Source: Azolla caroliniana (Eukaryota; Polypodiophyta). Taken from it: DNA of 64,000 nt. The stretch is taken from the NCBI GenBank assembly GCA_043228905.1, contig JBHGNT010000008.1, positions 7,254,001-7,318,000 of the forward strand, read 5' to 3'. A model generated the notes under the pieces. The model was not told the DNA's origin. It made no database searches and saw only the letters and a list, made by a program, of their open reading frames with translations. The translations under genes and the position numbers were made by a program. Of the stretch, positions 61,863-64,000 are shown piece by piece; the stretch's first letter is position 1; every line of letters begins with the position of its first letter.

Positions 61863-64000
61863 TTACTCCTCATCTTCCGGATCGTCATCCGCCTCGGACC
61901 TCCCATCGTCATCGTTCATGCTTTCCAGATCCGGCTCGCACTCGTGTCGTTTCTTAAACGCTTTGACCCTCTTCCCCGCTACCGGTATTGCCATCCTCAT
62001 ACCGTCGAGTTCCGCAAGATGGTAGGTCTCGTTGTCGTTGGCGCCTGTCACCACGTAAGGCTCGAACCACCTCCTTGCAAACTTCCGCGTTGCCTTGTGC
62101 TAGTTGTCAAGGTTGTTGTCATACACTAGGACCCAGTCGCCTTCCTCGATTTTCTTCGGTCGCAGTCGGTGAGTCCGATCAAACCGCCCTTTGTTCTTCA
62201 ACCTTGCCAACCGAAGCTTCTCCGCGGCTCGTTCCTCGTCCTCCGGCCTTCGCTCGAGCTGTCGAATCCGTGCCGCTAGCAGCTCCTCCCGACTCATCTC
62301 ATCTCTCCAGTCCACCGTGGCCCATGAGGAGATGGTTCGCTTTGTTGGCATGATCGGCCTCTGTCCGTACATAAGTCTGCCGGCATGAACCCGGTTACCG
62401 AACTGTGCGTAGTTCGGTCCGCCCACAAGGCATAAGGTAGCAGTCGCACCCAGTTCCCGACTTGGCCTTCACACGCCCGTACTAGCGCTTTGACGATTGG
62501 CCCGTGTCCGCGCTCCACCTTCCCGTTAGCCTCCGGATTGTACGTTGTGGTGAGCGAGAGTTTGACCCCTAGTCGGTCAAACAGCTCTTCAGCCTCTTGC
62601 GTGTCCAACTCTCCACGGTCAGCCACGATCTTTCCTACGCTCCCATACCGACATATCATGTCCTCGATCAGAAACCGGCACACAACCGCGATCGTTTTGT
62701 TCTACAGCGCTCGGCCTTCAACCTGGTTTGTCAGATCCTCCCAAGCCAACACCAGATACCGCATCTATCCTACCCCCATCGACATCGTCACCAAATCCAC
62801 CATCCATTTGAAGTGGACGGTCAGAGGGTAGATCGGGTGAAGCTCGTCCCAGTGTCAGACTATGGAGTGCATCTGACAGCTTTCGCAAGTCGTCACGAAC
62901 CGATGCACGTCCCGGTACAGTTCCAGCCACCAGTACTTCCCTCTTAGCTTCTCGAACGTGGCCCACGTTCTGCGGTGTCTGGCCTAGGGACTCTCGTGGT
63001 AGGCCTCCAACAACTCCTCATGTTCCTCCTTTGCCACCACTCGGAGCGGGATGTCATCCCTCTTCTTCGGGTGCTTCCATATGTACCCATCCCGAAGGAA
63101 GAATCGGTACGCTTTCTTCCGGATCAGGTTGGTCTCTTCCTTTGTCCACACCGCGTCCGGTGTCATTGTTTTCAGGAGCCCGCCGATCTGGAGCCACTCC
63201 CTGTCATACTTGCTCTCGTCAAATTCGTTAAGCGCCGGAGTGCTCCCCTTTCTGGTCGTCACGTATGCCGCCTCGAAGAAATCTACGCCCGACTTCCTCG
63301 TCCTCCGAAACCATGTCGTCCTCGTTTTCGAACCTTGCCCTTGAGAGCATGTCGACCATGGCATTGTCTTTTCCGAAAATGTGTCGTATCTCCGGATTCA
63401 GGGACTTAATGTATGCTATCCACCGGAGCATTGCCAGGTCCGGCGTCACGCATCCGGAAACCATGCCGAGAATCGGCAGGTAGTCCGTCTCGATTATTAC
63501 CTCTGTCCCGATCAGGTAGCCTTTATCGGCCTTCACCGCCGAAACGATACCCTAGAGTTCGCGTTTAACCTTGGCGTATCCTCGTTGTCGCTCACTGAGG
63601 ACCTTCGTGCCGAACCGGATGGGGAACCTCGTGCCAACGTCATCCTCTTGGTTGATCACCCACCCGATCCCGGTCGGGCTCGTGTCCACCGTCACGTAGA
63701 TGGGGACGCCCTTGCCGTAGGCCGCTTTACGGAGAGCTGGTGCTATCGTAAGCGCCTCCTTTAGTATCCGGACCGACTCCGTGTGCTCCGTCCTCCACTC
63801 GAACCTACGCCCTTTCTTCAATAGCCCGTACAGCGGCTCCGTAACATGAGCGTAGTGCGGAATCTAGATGTGGTAGAACGCGCGCGCCCCCAAGAATCTG
63901 CGGACCTCTGTAACCGACAAGCAGTCGTCCTTCATCGCGGAGATGGCTTCTACCTTTGCCGGAGACGGTTTCCTACCGTAAGGCCCACATAGGTGTCCGA
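61863..64000 (-). pseudogene. gypsy-3 copy D pol, C-terminal part
   Basis: From the right edge: end of RT (IPHYAHVTEPLYGLLKKGRR), RNase H (YVTVDTSPTGIGWVINQ), integrase zinc finger and catalytic region (ADRGELDTQEAEELFDRLGV; NPEANGKVERGH) and the C-terminal RPKKIEEGDWVLVYDNN. Stops at about 63863, 63553, 62983, 62855, 62765, 62703 and 62100 are nearly all TGG to TAG, CAG to TAG or CGA to TGA. One or two frameshifts occur near 63290 and 62380. Inactive. Confidence 0.85.

Larger units (their letters stand above)
61093..64000 (-). mobile_element. gypsy-3 copy D, 3' part; continues past the right edge
   Basis: Its 3' LTR (61093-61787) starts, on the plus strand, TGTCGCGTTG after ACGT. Internal DNA is 61788-64000. 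The gag end lies outside the window. Purine tract GGTGGGGGCGGA adjoins the LTR. Confidence 0.88.

Noticed and set aside
12310-64000. Fungal DNA contamination because of the fungal-like gypsy elements
   Set aside because: The elements are nested with plant-type copia elements having the initiator-Met primer site, and the window carries a WRC-domain plant gene on the same sequence.
1-64000. CRISPR arrays, bacterial operons, rRNA or working tRNA genes
   Set aside because: No such pattern was seen; all tandem repeats here are LTR tracts, intron minisatellites or coding repeats.

Overview
This is nuclear DNA of a land plant. The only host gene is a KDM3/JMJ25-class JmjC gene with a plant-type WRC domain, spread over several introns on the minus strand (1-7131, running off the left edge), with its leader and promoter up to about 8.2 kb. 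Two Ty3/gypsy groups here look more like chromoviruses and gypsy elements I associate with fungi or seed-free plants than like common angiosperm families. A bryophyte, lycophyte or fern is therefore my best guess, but the lineage is not proven.

From about 10.2 kb to the right edge the window is one nested stack of LTR retrotransposons, and most joints can be read from target-site duplications (TSDs). Outermost is a decayed Ty1/copia element ('copia-old': 10.4-12.3 kb, 18.98-20.7 kb, 60.5-61.1 kb). It was hit by a chromodomain gypsy element ('gypsy-1', 12310-18977, TSD CCTAG), by 'Ret5' (20730-60477, TSD TGATT), a minus-strand element encoding one long coiled-coil protein and no visible polymerase, and by a minus-strand gypsy-3 copy ('copy D', 61093 to the edge). 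Inside Ret5 sits 'gypsy-4' (22847-58559, TSD TCGG), which carries a gag-like gene but no pol. Gypsy-4 holds gypsy-3 copy A (24239-35781), which itself contains gypsy-2 (25307-31161, TSD CCTGG), and copy B (38177-58180, TSD CCGT). Copy B's 3' LTR contains copy C (45203-57590, minus, TSD GCGT). Copy C's 5' LTR contains a young intact copia element ('copia-new', 52054-57411, minus, TSD CTTTT). The stack is six elements deep.

Four mechanistic signals stand out. (1) Gypsy-3 and gypsy-4 make 4-bp TSDs with CG in the middle. (2) Both gypsy groups show conserved -1 frameshift signals at the end of gag: GTTAAAC in gypsy-1/2, and a run of five T next to the gag stop in gypsy-3. (3) Gypsy-1/2 lack a tRNA-type primer binding site; the sequence after the 5' LTR matches the start of their own predicted transcript, as in Tf1/sushi self-primed elements. 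(4) The LTRs of gypsy-1/2 and of gypsy-4 carry antisense tRNA-like sequences with A- and B-box matches. Gypsy-4 shares ends, primer site, polypurine tract and TSD type with gypsy-3, so it probably moves with gypsy-3 enzymes.

Most stop codons in the decayed copies are CGA to TGA, CAG to TAG or TGG to TAG, consistent with deamination of methylated cytosines in a silenced region. Copia-new is the exception, with a full-length open polyprotein and LTRs of equal length in which I saw no difference.
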